DNA of 64,000 nucleotides, taken from assembly GCF_016862975.1 (NCBI RefSeq), contig NZ_BONZ01000015.1, forward strand, positions 124,001 to 188,000, read 5' to 3'. Positions 9,395 to 17,812 of this stretch are shown in pieces (position 1 is the first letter of the stretch; each line of letters begins with the position of its first letter). The translations under genes and the position numbers were made by a program. The DNA is from Rugosimonospora africana. Lineage in GTDB: Bacteria > Actinomycetota > Actinomycetes > Mycobacteriales > Micromonosporaceae. The notes under the pieces are model-generated. The model did no database searches, was not told where the DNA came from, and was given only the letters and a program-made list of their open reading frames with translations.

Positions 9395-9685
9395 CCTCCC
9401 GGCCTGCGACGGTCGGTCCTGGCGTTCCCGGCCGCTTGACCGCGACGCCGCGCCGACCGGCCCCGGACCGCTCGACCGCGGCACCTCCTCCGTCGTCGCC
9501 GGCGGTCCATGCCCGTCCTCGCCGTCGGTGGTCCGATGCCCGTCGGAGCCGCTGGCGGCCCGATGTCCTGGGCGCCGCTGGCGGTCGGGGGGACCCGCGC
9601 TGGCCAGCCGGTACCCGCGCCAGGCATGATGCGCTGATGGCGGCGCCGGACGGGCCGGCATTTCGCCGATGATCGAGGAGGAGCC
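9395..9685. other. Divergent intergenic region with degenerate repeat
   Basis: About 290 bp between divergent cofC and plsC. No convincing gene is seen. From 9500 to about 9579 three degenerate copies of a 26-27 bp unit (around CGGTGGTCCGATGCCCGTC) occur. The plsC ribosome site GAGGAGGAG lies at its right end. Confidence 0.5.
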
Positions 9686-10405
9686 GTGCGGCGCAGGCTC
9701 GGATTCTGGCGGGGACTGGCGATGGTCACCGTCAAGCCAGCCATGTTCGTGCTGACCAAACGGACCTGGTCGGGGCTGGAGCACATGCCCGACCAGGGCG
9801 GCGTCATCATCGCGGCCAACCACGTGTCCGAGGCCGATCCGCTGATCCTGGCCCATTTCGTCTTCGATGCCGGGCGTTGGCCGCAGTTCCTGGCCAAGTC
9901 CAGCCTCTTCAAGATCCCCCTGCTCGGCCCCTACCTGCGCGCGGTCAAGCAGATCCCGGTATACCGGGGCACCGCGGACGCGGTGAAGTCGCTGGACGCG
10001 GCCGCCGCCGCGCTCCAGGACGGCGAGGGAGTGATCATTTACCCGGAGGGTACGACGCCCAAATCCGGCGAGCTGTGGCCGCAGCGGGGCAAGACCGGGG
10101 TCGCCCGGCTGTTCCTGCGGACCGGGGCACCGGTGGTGCCGATCATCACCTGGGGGCCTCAGACGATCCTGGATCCCCGGACCCGGAAGGTCCGGCTGCG
10201 CCCGCGCACCCCGGTGACCGTGATCGCCGGACCGCCGATCGACCTCTCGAAGTGGAAGGGTGTCGAGCCGACGGCGGCCAACCTGTACGCGATCACCGAC
10301 GAGATCATGACGGTACTGCGGGACATGCTGGCCGAGGTCCGCGGCGAGACGGCTCCGGAACAGCCAAGCGCCGCGAGGCGCACCGACGAGGGGAAGACGG
10401 CATGA
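9686..10405 (+). CDS. plsC: 1-acyl-sn-glycerol-3-phosphate acyltransferase
   Basis: Transfers an acyl chain to lysophosphatidic acid to make phosphatidic acid at the inner face of the membrane. The NHVSEADP motif (HX4D catalytic pair) and the IIYPEGTT motif (substrate phosphate binding) are visible, and the length of 239 aa is normal. The GTG at 9686 follows GAGGAGGAG. The stop overlaps the gpsA start (ATGA), which couples acyl transfer with glycerol-3-phosphate supply. The protein has no strong membrane span and is probably a peripheral membrane enzyme. Confidence 0.95.
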   Translation: MRRRLGFWRGLAMVTVKPAMFVLTKRTWSGLEHMPDQGGVIIAANHVSEADPLILAHFVFDAGRWPQFLAKSSLFKIPLLGPYLRAVKQIPVYRGTADAVKSLDAAAAALQDGEGVIIYPEGTTPKSGELWPQRGKTGVARLFLRTGAPVVPIITWGPQTILDPRTRKVRLRPRTPVTVIAGPPIDLSKWKGVEPTAANLYAITDEIMTVLRDMLAEVRGETAPEQPSAARRTDEGKTA

Positions 10406-11397
10406 AGCGGGCGGCCGTTCTCGGTGCCGGATCGTGGGGCACGCCGTTCGCCAAGTTGCTGGCCGACGCGGGTACCGAGGTGACGCTGTGGGCCCGCCGT
10501 CCCGAGGTGGCACAGGCCATCACCGCGACCGGGGCCAACCCCGACTACTTCCCCGACCTCCGGCTGCCCGACCTGGTCAGCGCGACCAGCGACCCGGCGC
10601 TCGCGTTGGCCGGCGCCGACCTGGTGGTGCTCGCCGTACCGTCGCAGACCCTGCGCGCCAACCTGGCTGGCTGGGCCGGGCTCATCGAGCCGGACGCCAC
10701 CCTGGTCAGCCTGATGAAGGGCATCGAGCTGGGCACCACGAAGCGGATGACCGAGGTCATCGTGGAGACCGCCGGCGTCGATCCCGACCGGGTGGCGGTG
10801 CTGTCCGGGCCGAACCTGGCCGCGGAGATCGCCGCCGAGCAGCCGACCGCCTCGGTCATCGCCTGCCTGGACGCGGCCCGGGCGGCGGCCGTGCAGAAGG
10901 CCGTGGCGACCCCGTACTTCCGCCCGTACACCAACGACGACGTGGTCGGCTGCGAGCTCGGCGGCGCGGTGAAGAACGTGATCGCGCTCGCCTACGGGAT
11001 GGCCACCGCGCTCGGCTTCGGGGACAACACGAAGGCCACGCTCATCACCCGCGGGCTGGCCGAGACCGCCCGGCTCGGCGTCCGGCTCGGTGCCGACCCG
11101 CTCACCTTCGCCGGCCTGGCCGGCCTCGGCGACCTGGTGGCCACGTGCGCGTCGCCGCTGTCGCGCAACCGGACCTTCGGCGAGCACCTGGGCCGCGGCG
11201 AGTCGCTGGAACAGGCGCAGGCCGCCACCCGGTCCACGGCCGAGGGAGTGAAGAGCTGCCTGGCGATCCGGGATCTGGCCCGCCGCCACGACGTCGAGAT
11301 GCCCATTACCGAGCAGGTCGAACTGGTCTGCCACGAAGGCGCCGACCCGCGGGTGGCGGTCACCGCGCTGATGAGCCGGGAGACCAAGTCCGAGTAA
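10402..11397 (+). CDS. gpsA: NAD(P)H-dependent glycerol-3-phosphate dehydrogenase
   Basis: Reduces dihydroxyacetone phosphate to sn-glycerol-3-phosphate for phospholipid synthesis. It is 331 aa, with the Rossmann motif [12 protein letters not shown] at the N-terminus, [12 protein letters not shown], and the GELGGAVKN-like [16 protein letters not shown] carrying the catalytic lysine. The ATG at 10402 overlaps the plsC stop by 4 bp; a longer open frame upstream lies inside plsC and is rejected. The gene order cofC-gpsA-ddl is shared with mycobacteria. Confidence 0.96.
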   Translation: MKRAAVLGAGSWGTPFAKLLADAGTEVTLWARRPEVAQAITATGANPDYFPDLRLPDLVSATSDPALALAGADLVVLAVPSQTLRANLAGWAGLIEPDATLVSLMKGIELGTTKRMTEVIVETAGVDPDRVAVLSGPNLAAEIAAEQPTASVIACLDAARAAAVQKAVATPYFRPYTNDDVVGCELGGAVKNVIALAYGMATALGFGDNTKATLITRGLAETARLGVRLGADPLTFAGLAGLGDLVATCASPLSRNRTFGEHLGRGESLEQAQAATRSTAEGVKSCLAIRDLARRHDVEMPITEQVELVCHEGADPRVAVTALMSRETKSE

Positions 11398-11478
11398 CCG
11401 GTACGCCCGGGAGGCGACCGCCCCCACATTTCCGCCGGGGCGATTCGACGGCCCGGTACGGCACGGAATGATGGTCGG

Positions 11479-12621
11479 ATGACCTCGACCCAAGGCCCCG
11501 GTCGGAGCAGCGGCTTCGGCGACGGCACCGCTGCGGCGCATGCCGGCCTGCCCGAGCCCCAGCCGGGCCAACCGTTCCTGCCCGGCCCTGTGTTCGCCGC
11601 GCCGTACCACCTGGACCCGGAGTCCGGCCCGTCGGCGGCGGCCAACGGCTACGGGCGGGTCGACAACCCGACCTGGCGTGCCCTGGAGGCCGCGATCGGC
11701 GGTCTGGAGGGCGGAGACTGCGTGGTCTTCTCCTCGGGCATGGCGGCGATCTCGGCCGCCCTGCTGACCCACCTGGCCCCCGGCGACACGCTGGTGATGC
11801 CATCCGACGGGTACTACAAGGCCCGCGCGCTCGCGGCCAGGCTGCCCGGGGTGACCGTCCGCGAGGTACCCACCGCCGGCCCGTACCCGCCGTTCGACGA
11901 GGTACGGATGGTGCTGCTGGAGACGCCGGCCAACCCGGGCCTGGACGTGTGCGACATCGCCGAGCTGTCGGCTGCCGCGCACGCCGCCGGCGCGCTGCTC
12001 GCGGTCGACTCGACCACCGCCACCCCACTCGGCCAGCGGCCGCTGGAGTTGGGTGCTGACCTGGTGGTGGCCAGCGGCACCAAGGCGCTGACCGGGCACT
12101 CCGACGTCCTGCTCGGGTACGCCGTCGCCGCCCCCGAGCTGGCCGGCAGGTTGCGCGCCTGGCGGGACGACACCGGCGGGGTACCCGGCCCGTTCGAGGC
12201 GTGGCTGGCTCACCGCTCTCTGTCCACATTGGACCTCCGGCTCGGCCGCCAGTCGGCCAACGCGGCGGCGATCGCCCGGTTGCTGTCCGGACGGCCCGAG
12301 GTGCTGTCGGTCCGCTGGCCCGGCCTGCCCGGCGACCCGGCGCACGAGGTGGCCAGCCGGCAGATGCGCCGGATCCCGGGTGTGGTCACCTTCACCCTGC
12401 CGGACGCGGCGCACGCCACCCGGTTCTTGAACGCGGCGAAGCTGATCTACGCGGCGACCTCGTTCGGCGGCACGCACACCAGTGCCGATCGCCGCGCGCA
12501 ATGGGGCGATCCTGTACCCGAGGGTTTGATCCGCCTGTCCTGTGGCATTGAGGACACCGAGGATCTGTTGCTCGACATCGACGCCGCGTTGAACGAGGCG
12601 CGGGGCGCGGCGGCCGGCTAA
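11479..12621 (+). CDS. PLP-dependent Cys/Met-metabolism lyase (cystathionine gamma-lyase type)
   Basis: A 380-residue fold-type I PLP enzyme of the Cys/Met metabolism family. The PLP lysine lies in VVASGTKALTGHSD, the cofactor-binding Gly-Met in FSSGMAAIS, and the C-terminal substrate-carboxylate Arg in GLIRLSCGIED. Cystathionine gamma-lyase or a close lyase/synthase is the likeliest activity; sequence alone does not decide. AATGAT ends 6 nt before the ATG, so the mRNA may be leaderless. A weak GC-rich inverted repeat lies in the gap after gpsA. Confidence 0.85.
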   Translation: MTSTQGPGRSSGFGDGTAAAHAGLPEPQPGQPFLPGPVFAAPYHLDPESGPSAAANGYGRVDNPTWRALEAAIGGLEGGDCVVFSSGMAAISAALLTHLAPGDTLVMPSDGYYKARALAARLPGVTVREVPTAGPYPPFDEVRMVLLETPANPGLDVCDIAELSAAAHAAGALLAVDSTTATPLGQRPLELGADLVVASGTKALTGHSDVLLGYAVAAPELAGRLRAWRDDTGGVPGPFEAWLAHRSLSTLDLRLGRQSANAAAIARLLSGRPEVLSVRWPGLPGDPAHEVASRQMRRIPGVVTFTLPDAAHATRFLNAAKLIYAATSFGGTHTSADRRAQWGDPVPEGLIRLSCGIEDTEDLLLDIDAALNEARGAAAG

Positions 12622-12686
12622 GCGGTCGGGACGGGATTCGTTCGCGTTCGCTCGCTCATGCGCCTTCGCCATGCCGCCACGCAGAG

Positions 12687-12692
12687 TAGGGT
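12687..12692 (+). promoter_or_regulatory. Leaderless-type -10 of ddl
   Basis: TAGGGT (12687-12692) followed by exactly 7 nt and the GTG at 12700. This supports that start over an upstream in-frame ATG at 12658, which would lie before the promoter. Confidence 0.6.
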
Positions 12693-12699
12693 CACCGGG

Positions 12700-13800
12700 G
12701 TGACGAGCCCACGAAAGATCCGCGTCGCCATCGTCTTCGGCGGTCGCAGCCCTGAGCACGCCATCTCCTGTGTCAGCGCGGGAAGCATCCTCGGTGCCCT
12801 GGACCCGGACGAGTACGAGACGGTACCGGTCGGGATCACTCGTGAGGGTCAGTGGGTCCTCACTGACGGTAGTCGGGAGCACCTGGCCATCTCGGGTGGC
12901 GAGCTGCCCGAGATCACCGCGGGGTCCGGTGCCGCCGTGGTACTTCCCGGCGACCCGACCGCGAACGGCCTGATGGTGGTGGACGCGGCGGACGGCACCC
13001 GTGCGCTCGGCGATGTCGACGTGGTCTTTCCCGTGCTGCACGGTGCCTACGGCGAGGACGGCACCATCCAGGGGCTGCTGGAGATGGCCGGCATCCCGTA
13101 CGTCGGCGCGAACGTCTTCGCCTCCGCCGCCGCGATGGACAAGGAATTCACCAAGAAGCTCGCGGTGTCCGAAGGCATCCCCACTGGGCCGTATGTCGTG
13201 CTGCGAGCCGGTCAGTCCCTGTCCGCCACCGACCGGGAAAAGCTCAAGCTGCCGGTGTTCGTCAAGCCGGCCCGGGCCGGTTCGTCCTGCGGCATCACGA
13301 AGGTCGACGACTGGGCCGACCTGGACGAGGCCGTCGCCACCGCTCGCGCGATCGACCCGAAGGTGCTCATCGAGGAGGGCATCACCGGGCGCGAGGTCGA
13401 GTGCGGGGTGCTCGAGGGGGAGTACGACGGCACCCCGGAGGCGTCGCTGCTCGCCGAGATCCGGGTACAGGGCGATCACGACTTCTACGACTTCGAGGCG
13501 AAGTACCTGGACGGGTCCAGCGAGTACGACATCCCGGCCAACCTGCCGCCCGAAGTGAGCCGCCAGGTCCAGGAGTACGCCTGCCGGACCTTCGCCGCCC
13601 TGGACTGCGCCGGGTTGGCCCGGGTGGACTTCTTCGTCACGCCCGAGCTGGACATCTACCTCAACGAAATCAACACGATGCCCGGGTTCACCAGCACGTC
13701 GATGTTCCCGAGGATGTGGGCGGCCACCGGCCTGGAGTACCCGAAGCTGGTCTCCCGCCTGATCCGCACCGCCCTGCGCCGGGGCTCCGGCCTGCACTGA
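12700..13800 (+). CDS. ddl: D-alanine--D-alanine ligase
   Basis: An ATP-grasp enzyme (366 aa) that makes the D-Ala-D-Ala dipeptide for peptidoglycan. It shows VAIVFGGRSPEHAIS at the N-terminus, VFVKPARAGSSCGITKV (ATP-grasp) and LNEINTMPGFTSTSMFP with metal-binding Glu/Asn. The GTG at 12700 is chosen over the ATG at 12658 because a TAGGGT -10 stands 7 nt before it and homology begins there. The position after gpsA matches mycobacteria. It converges with the DUF3515 gene 54 bp downstream. Confidence 0.95.
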   Translation: MTSPRKIRVAIVFGGRSPEHAISCVSAGSILGALDPDEYETVPVGITREGQWVLTDGSREHLAISGGELPEITAGSGAAVVLPGDPTANGLMVVDAADGTRALGDVDVVFPVLHGAYGEDGTIQGLLEMAGIPYVGANVFASAAAMDKEFTKKLAVSEGIPTGPYVVLRAGQSLSATDREKLKLPVFVKPARAGSSCGITKVDDWADLDEAVATARAIDPKVLIEEGITGREVECGVLEGEYDGTPEASLLAEIRVQGDHDFYDFEAKYLDGSSEYDIPANLPPEVSRQVQEYACRTFAALDCAGLARVDFFVTPELDIYLNEINTMPGFTSTSMFPRMWAATGLEYPKLVSRLIRTALRRGSGLH

Positions 13801-13854
13801 CGGGTCCGGACCGGGACGGCCAACCGCCGACGCCGGTGTCCGGCCGGGGGTGGC

Positions 13855-14415
13855 TCAGCCCGTGACGTCCTGGCAGCCGGTCGGCAGGCCGCTCGTGACG
13901 GTCGGCTCGGCCGCCGCCACCGGATTCGAGAACTCGATGACCAGCTGGCCCGGCTGGTCGTACCCGTTGGGCACGGTGATCCGTACCGGTACCGAGCGGC
14001 CCAGCGTCGTCCAGGTCGAGGAGTGCTTGCCGGTCTGGGCGTACCAGCAGACGTTGGACAGCGGATAGACGGTGGCCGTCGCCGGGACGGCCGGTTGCGG
14101 GCCGGCGTCGCAGCCGAGGGTGATGGCCGGGTCCCCGTACGCGGCGTTCTGCTCCGGGCCGGCGGTGACCGGCCGGCGCTGCTTGCCCTGGATCTGGCCG
14201 GGCAGCTTGGCGATCAGCGCCCGGCAGATCGTGGCAGGCTGGTCGGCCAGCGCGGGCGCCGCCATCGGCACCGGACTTGTGGCCTGGGGGCCGGGGGTGG
14301 CCGAGCCGACGTGGCCGCTCAGCACCTTGAACGCGACCAGGCCGACAACCAGGGCGATCGGCACCGCGACGAACGCGGCGAGCCGTGCGGCACCGCGGGT
14401 TGCCTGGTCAGCCAT
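13855..14415 (-). CDS. DUF3515 membrane-anchored protein
   Basis: A 186-residue protein with one N-terminal membrane span (about residues 13-33, AAFVAVPIALVVGLVAF) and an extracytoplasmic domain containing four cysteines (ICRAL, LGCDAG, NVCWYAQ, TGCQDV), likely disulphide-bonded. It belongs to the uncharacterised DUF3515 family, which sits beside ddl and thiL in many actinobacteria; the function is unknown. Its ATG immediately follows the TAG of the Lrp-type gene (TAGATG), so the pair is translated together. Confidence 0.85.
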   Translation of the reverse strand: MADQATRGAARLAAFVAVPIALVVGLVAFKVLSGHVGSATPGPQATSPVPMAAPALADQPATICRALIAKLPGQIQGKQRRPVTAGPEQNAAYGDPAITLGCDAGPQPAVPATATVYPLSNVCWYAQTGKHSSTWTTLGRSVPVRITVPNGYDQPGQLVIEFSNPVAAAEPTVTSGLPTGCQDVTG

Positions 14416-14649
14416 CTACAGTCGCACCACCGAACAGGTGAGGGTGCGGGTGATCCCGGGGACCAACTGCACCTTGCTCACAATCATGTTTCCCAGCTCA
14501 TCGACGGTGTGGGCCTCGGTGAGCACGACGACATCGTACGGCCCGGTCACCGCGTCGACCCGGACGACCCCGGCAATATCCGTGATGGTCGCGGCCACGT
14601 CGCGTGCCCTTCCCACCTCCGTCTGGATGAGGATGTACGCCTGGACCAC
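14416..14649 (-). CDS. Stand-alone Lrp/AsnC ligand-binding (RAM) domain protein
   Basis: A 77-residue protein consisting only of the Lrp/AsnC effector domain (AYILIQTEVGRARDVA, VDAVTGPYDVVV, VQLVPGITRTLTC) with no helix-turn-helix. Such domains oligomerise and bind amino acids, and alone may modulate full-length regulators. The GTG at 14649 follows a strong GAGGGGG ribosome site; a much longer upstream frame is antisense to thiL and is rejected. It is divergent from thiL and translationally linked to the DUF3515 gene. Confidence 0.85.
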   Translation of the reverse strand: MVQAYILIQTEVGRARDVAATITDIAGVVRVDAVTGPYDVVVLTEAHTVDELGNMIVSKVQLVPGITRTLTCSVVRL

Positions 14650-14734
14650 GTCACGCCCCCTCTTCACGGCAAGCTCGCAGGTTGCCGTGAAACTACCGCA
14701 AGAGCCCGAGCACGTGGAGAGGAGAATTTCGTCG

Positions 14735-15676
14735 ATGAGCGTCGCTGAGTCCGGCGAATTCGGGTTGATCGCCCGGATAACTGCCCGGTTGGGCGCCCAA
14801 CCCAGCACGATTCTCGGTCCGGGGGATGACGCGGCGATCGTGGCCGTGCCCGACGGCCGGGTGGTCGCCTCGACCGACGTACTGGTCGAAGGCCGGCATT
14901 TCCGTCGCGACTGGTCATCGGCGCTCGACGTCGGCCACCGGGCCGCCGCGGCGAACCTGGCTGACATCGCGGCCATGGGCGCGGTACCCAACGCCCTCCT
15001 GGTGGCCTTCTGCGGGCCGCCGGACCTGGACGTGCGCTGGGCCGAGGAGTTGACCGACGGGCTCGCCGCCGAGGCCGAACGGGCCGGTGCCGCCGTGGTC
15101 GGCGGGGACATCTCGGCCAGTCCAGTGCTCACCGTCGCGGTCACCGCGCTCGGCGACCTGCGGGGGCGCGAGCCGGTGCTGCGGTCCGGCGCGCGGGCCG
15201 GCGACACCGTCGCGCTGGCTGGCCGGATCGGGTACGCAGCGGCCGGGTACACGGTGCTGTCGCGGGGCTTCCGGACGCCGAAGGCGCTGGTCGAGGCGTA
15301 CCGCCGGCCGGCCGTGCCGTACTCCGCCGGGCCGGCCGCGGCCGAACTCGGCGCGACCAGCATGATCGACGTGTCGGACGGGTTGCTGGCCGACGCTGGG
15401 CACGTGGCCAGCGCCAGCCGGGTGGTGCTCGACATCGACCGGGACGCCTTCGCGATCCCCGAGCAGATGCGCGACGCGGCGGCGGCGCTCGGCGTCGACC
15501 CGTACAGCTGGATCCTGACCGGTGGCGACGATCACGCCCTGCTGGCCACATTTCCGCCGGGTGTCGAGCCGCCCGAACTGTTCCAGATCATCGGCAGCGT
15601 GTCCGAGGGCAGCGGGGTGACCGTGGACGGTAAGCCGTACGGGGACGGTCCGCTGGGCTGGGAGCATTTCCGCTGA
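14735..15676 (+). CDS. thiL: Thiamine-monophosphate kinase
   Basis: Phosphorylates thiamine monophosphate to the diphosphate cofactor. It is 313 aa, with ILGPGDDAAIV, AANLADIAAMGA and DVSDGLLADAGHV as metal/ATP-binding motifs of the PurM-like fold. The ATG at 14735 follows GGAGAGGAG; the longer frame upstream is antisense to the DUF3515/Lrp pair. No TPP riboswitch is seen in the 85-bp gap. Confidence 0.95.
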   Translation: MSVAESGEFGLIARITARLGAQPSTILGPGDDAAIVAVPDGRVVASTDVLVEGRHFRRDWSSALDVGHRAAAANLADIAAMGAVPNALLVAFCGPPDLDVRWAEELTDGLAAEAERAGAAVVGGDISASPVLTVAVTALGDLRGREPVLRSGARAGDTVALAGRIGYAAAGYTVLSRGFRTPKALVEAYRRPAVPYSAGPAAAELGATSMIDVSDGLLADAGHVASASRVVLDIDRDAFAIPEQMRDAAAALGVDPYSWILTGGDDHALLATFPPGVEPPELFQIIGSVSEGSGVTVDGKPYGDGPLGWEHFR

Positions 15677-15686
15677 TCGGGCCCCG

Positions 15687-15692
15687 TACCCT
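15687..15692 (+). promoter_or_regulatory. Leaderless-type -10 of the GNAT gene
   Basis: TACCCT (15687-15692), then 7 nt, then the GTG at 15700, the same geometry as ddl and with no ribosome site. Confidence 0.6.
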
Positions 15693-15699
15693 TGGGCCA

Positions 15700-16167
15700 G
15701 TGAGTGAGCTGAAGATCGTTCCGACGGGGTACCTGGACCCCGTCGCCCGTACCCTTGTCAGCGCGGCCATGGCCGACCTCTCCGACCGGTACGGCGGCAC
15801 CGGCGACGACACCCCGGTCGATCCGGCGCAGTTCGATCCGCCCCGGGGAGCCTTCCTCGTCGCCTGGCTCGACGGCGAGCCGGTCGCCTGTGGCGGCTGG
15901 CGCACGTTTCACTTGGACGGCGACGCCGCCGAGATCAAGCGGATGTTCACTCTGGCCTCGGCCCGGCGCCGGGGCGTCGCGATGGCGGTGCTGCGCGCGG
16001 TCGAGGAGTCGGCCAAGGCGGCCGGCCGCACCCGGGCCATCCTGGAGACCGGCGGCCTGCAGCCCGAGGCGATCGCGCTCTACGAGAGGGCCGGGTACCG
16101 GCTGATCGACAACTTCGGCTATTACAAGGACGAACCGGACGTCCGGTCCTACGGCCGGGATCTCTGA
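15700..16167 (+). CDS. GNAT-family N-acetyltransferase
   Basis: A 155-residue acetyltransferase of the GNAT fold. The acetyl-CoA-binding stretch ARRRGVAMAVLRAVEESA (R/Q-x-x-G-x-A/G) and the C-terminal EAIALYERAGYRLIDNFG motif are clear. The substrate is unknown. It lies just after thiL but has its own apparent leaderless promoter. The 3' side carries a 46-bp tandem repeat and a hairpin shared with rpmB on the other strand. Confidence 0.88.
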   Translation: MSELKIVPTGYLDPVARTLVSAAMADLSDRYGGTGDDTPVDPAQFDPPRGAFLVAWLDGEPVACGGWRTFHLDGDAAEIKRMFTLASARRRGVAMAVLRAVEESAKAAGRTRAILETGGLQPEAIALYERAGYRLIDNFGYYKDEPDVRSYGRDL

Positions 16168-16229
16168 GCCGGCCCTGGCGGCGCGGCCCTCGCAGTGCCT
16201 GGCCCGGCGGCGTGGCCTGCCGCAGGTGA

Positions 16230-16367
16230 ATCGCCGCCGGCCCGCTGGGTTGTCGCGTGAGGTCCGGCGCCACAGATCGCCGCCGGCCCGCTGGGGTTAC
16301 CCGTCAGGGCCGGCAGCACAAATCGCCGCCGGCCCTCAGGACCGGCGGCGATGGGATGTCAGCGCGG
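16230..16367. repeat. 46-bp tandem repeat, three copies
   Basis: Copies begin at 16230, 16276 and 16322, each opening with ATCGCCGCCGGCCC and then diverging. The third copy forms the left arm of the rpmB terminator. The array occupies the convergent gap between the GNAT gene and rpmB. Confidence 0.85.
16322..16352. terminator. Terminator hairpin for rpmB and the GNAT gene
   Basis: A perfect 11-bp stem (16322-16332 with 16342-16352) and a 9-nt loop, 17 nt past the rpmB stop on the minus strand. Confidence 0.75.
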
Positions 16368-16369
16368 CG

Positions 16370-16561
16370 TCAGCCGCGGACGACCTTGCCCGCCTTCAGG
16401 CAGGACGTGCACACCTGCAGGCGCTTGGTGTTGCCGCCACCGGCCGGGGTACGCACGGTCTGGATGTTGGGGTTCCAGCGCCGGTTGGTCCGCCGGTGCG
16501 AGTGGGAAACGTTGTGGCCGAAGCCCGGCCTCTTGCCACATACGTCGCACACGCTAGCCAC
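16370..16561 (-). CDS. rpmB: 50S ribosomal protein L28, zinc-binding form
   Basis: A 63-residue L28 ([30 protein letters not shown]). CDVC near the N-terminus and CTSC at residues 51-54 form the Cys4 zinc site of the C+ version. Actinobacteria that carry both forms swap it under zinc starvation for a cysteine-less paralogue. The GTG at 16561 follows AGGAGA. It is transcribed divergently from the epimerase gene. Confidence 0.96.
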   Translation of the reverse strand: MASVCDVCGKRPGFGHNVSHSHRRTNRRWNPNIQTVRTPAGGGNTKRLQVCTSCLKAGKVVRG

Positions 16562-16691
16562 GGGAATCTCCTGGATTGGTTGTCCTGGTCGCCGGGCAAC
16601 CCGCCGGGCAACCTGTCCAGGGTAACCGATGGCCCGGATGCCGGGCCAATCGACCGGGTGCGTCGATCCGGATCGATCTCCCGGCGCGGGT

Positions 16692-16709
16692 CTGTGTCCG
16701 TGGACACAG
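16692..16709. promoter_or_regulatory. Palindromic operator candidate upstream of the epimerase gene
   Basis: CTGTGTCC-gt-GGACACAG is an 18-bp palindrome with perfect 8-bp half-sites, 50 bp before the epimerase ATG and 131 bp before rpmB. The symmetry suits a dimeric repressor; no regulator gene is adjacent. Confidence 0.45.
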
Positions 16710-16758
16710 TCACACCATCATCGCCTGCTCCGTCCATCTCGCAACTGAAGGAGGAGCG

Positions 16759-17694
16759 ATGAAGGTATTGCTGGCCGGGGCGTCTGGCGCGATCGGTGCC
16801 CCGCTCACCCGGATGCTGATCGAGGCGGGACACGAGGTGCTCGGGCTGAGCCGGAGCGAGGCGAGTGGCCGGCGGCTGCGCGAGCTGGGTGCCACCCCGC
16901 TGCTCGCGGACGCGATGGATCGGGAGGCGCTGCTGCGTGCCGTACGGGGCCAGTCCGCCGATGCGGTGATCCATGAGCTGACGGCGCTGAAGCGGCCGCC
17001 GTCCCGGCACAAGGACCTCTTCGGTACCGACAAGCTGCGCGTCGCGGGTACGGCCAACCTGCTGGCCGCCGCCCGGGAACTCGGCGCCACCCGGTTCGTG
17101 ACCCAGTCGATCGTGTACGGCTACGGCTACCGGGATCACGGAACCCGACCGCTGACCGAGGCCAACCCGTTCGGGGAGCTGGACGGCAGCGCGTTCGACG
17201 CGCACGTACGGGCGATGGTGTCCACCGAGCAGCAGGCGTTCGAGGCGCCCGGGATCGAGGGAGTCGCGCTGCGCTACGGCGGCTTCTACGGCCCCGGTGC
17301 CGGTACCGAGGCGGTGGGCAAGCTGCTGCGCCGGCGAGCCTTCCCGGTACCCCGGAACGGGGGCGGGTACCTGCCGTGGATCTACCTGGACGACGCCGCC
17401 TCGGCGACGGTGGCCGCACTGGAGAAGGGCCGGGCGGGGCAGGCGTACAACATCGTGGACGAGCAGCCGGTACGGATCGGCGACTTCCTCGATGAGCTCG
17501 CCGTCGCGTACCGGGCGCCCAAGCCCATGCGGGTACCGGACGCCCTGCTGCGGGTCATGCCGTACGCGCACACGTTCGTCAACATGTCGATGCGGGTGTC
17601 CACCGACAAGGCCCGCCGTGAGCTGGGCTGGCAGCCCGCGGTGCGGACGTACCGGGACGGGATCGGCCTGATCGCCGAGGCAATGCGCGGATAG
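16759..17694 (+). CDS. NAD(P)-dependent epimerase/dehydratase (extended SDR)
   Basis: A 311-residue Rossmann protein beginning MKVLLAGASGAIGAP (GxxGxxG). It has an extended-SDR layout and a C-terminal substrate region. The usual catalytic YxxxK is not obvious: the equivalent region reads VTQSIVYGYGYRDHG, so it may be an atypical SDR, an NADP-binding or reductase-like member. The ATG at 16759 follows a strong AAGGAGGAG; the longer upstream frame overlaps the rpmB promoter region and is rejected. The 18-bp palindrome upstream suggests regulation. Confidence 0.85.
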   Translation: MKVLLAGASGAIGAPLTRMLIEAGHEVLGLSRSEASGRRLRELGATPLLADAMDREALLRAVRGQSADAVIHELTALKRPPSRHKDLFGTDKLRVAGTANLLAAARELGATRFVTQSIVYGYGYRDHGTRPLTEANPFGELDGSAFDAHVRAMVSTEQQAFEAPGIEGVALRYGGFYGPGAGTEAVGKLLRRRAFPVPRNGGGYLPWIYLDDAASATVAALEKGRAGQAYNIVDEQPVRIGDFLDELAVAYRAPKPMRVPDALLRVMPYAHTFVNMSMRVSTDKARRELGWQPAVRTYRDGIGLIAEAMRG

Positions 17695-17713
17695 ATCCTG
17701 TCCTGCCGGTCTT

Positions 17714-17744
17714 GCCGGACCGCGGCACCCCGCCGCGGGCCGGC
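17714..17744 (+). terminator. Terminator hairpin after the epimerase gene
   Basis: A 7-bp GC stem (CCGCGGC at 17720-17726 with 17732-17738) extended, after one mismatch, by 5 further pairs to 17714/17744. The loop is 5 nt and there is no T-tract. Confidence 0.55.
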
Positions 17745-17799
17745 CGGACGATCGGCGGACAGCGGCTCATCCTCGCGCGGGAAATGTCGGTCCTCCCGT

Positions 17800-17805
17800 T
17801 AACGT
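17800..17805 (+). promoter_or_regulatory. Leaderless-type -10 of the fakA-like operon
   Basis: TAACGT (17800-17805), then 7 nt, then the GTG at 17813. It would drive the fakA-like-recG-rsmD-coaD chain. Confidence 0.55.
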
Positions 17806-17812
17806 ATGGGAC

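Noticed and set aside
9400-9685. Small gene in the cofC-plsC gap
   Set aside because: Open frames there are short, repeat-derived and without ribosome sites or conserved motifs.
12658-12699. Upstream ATG for ddl
   Set aside because: It lies 5' of the TAGGGT box that positions transcription at the GTG 12700, and the added residues are not conserved.
10159-13797. Very long minus-strand open frame opposite gpsA, the PLP lyase and ddl
   Set aside because: It mirrors the GC-rich third-position bias of well-supported plus-strand genes and has no recognisable domain; similar shadows occur opposite smc and glnB-glnD-ffh.
14650-14734. TPP riboswitch before thiL
   Set aside because: The 85-bp gap lacks the conserved CUGAGA and related TPP aptamer elements.
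14650-15435. Long N-terminal part for the Lrp-type protein
   Set aside because: It is antisense to thiL and shows no helix-turn-helix; the GTG at 14649 has a strong ribosome site.
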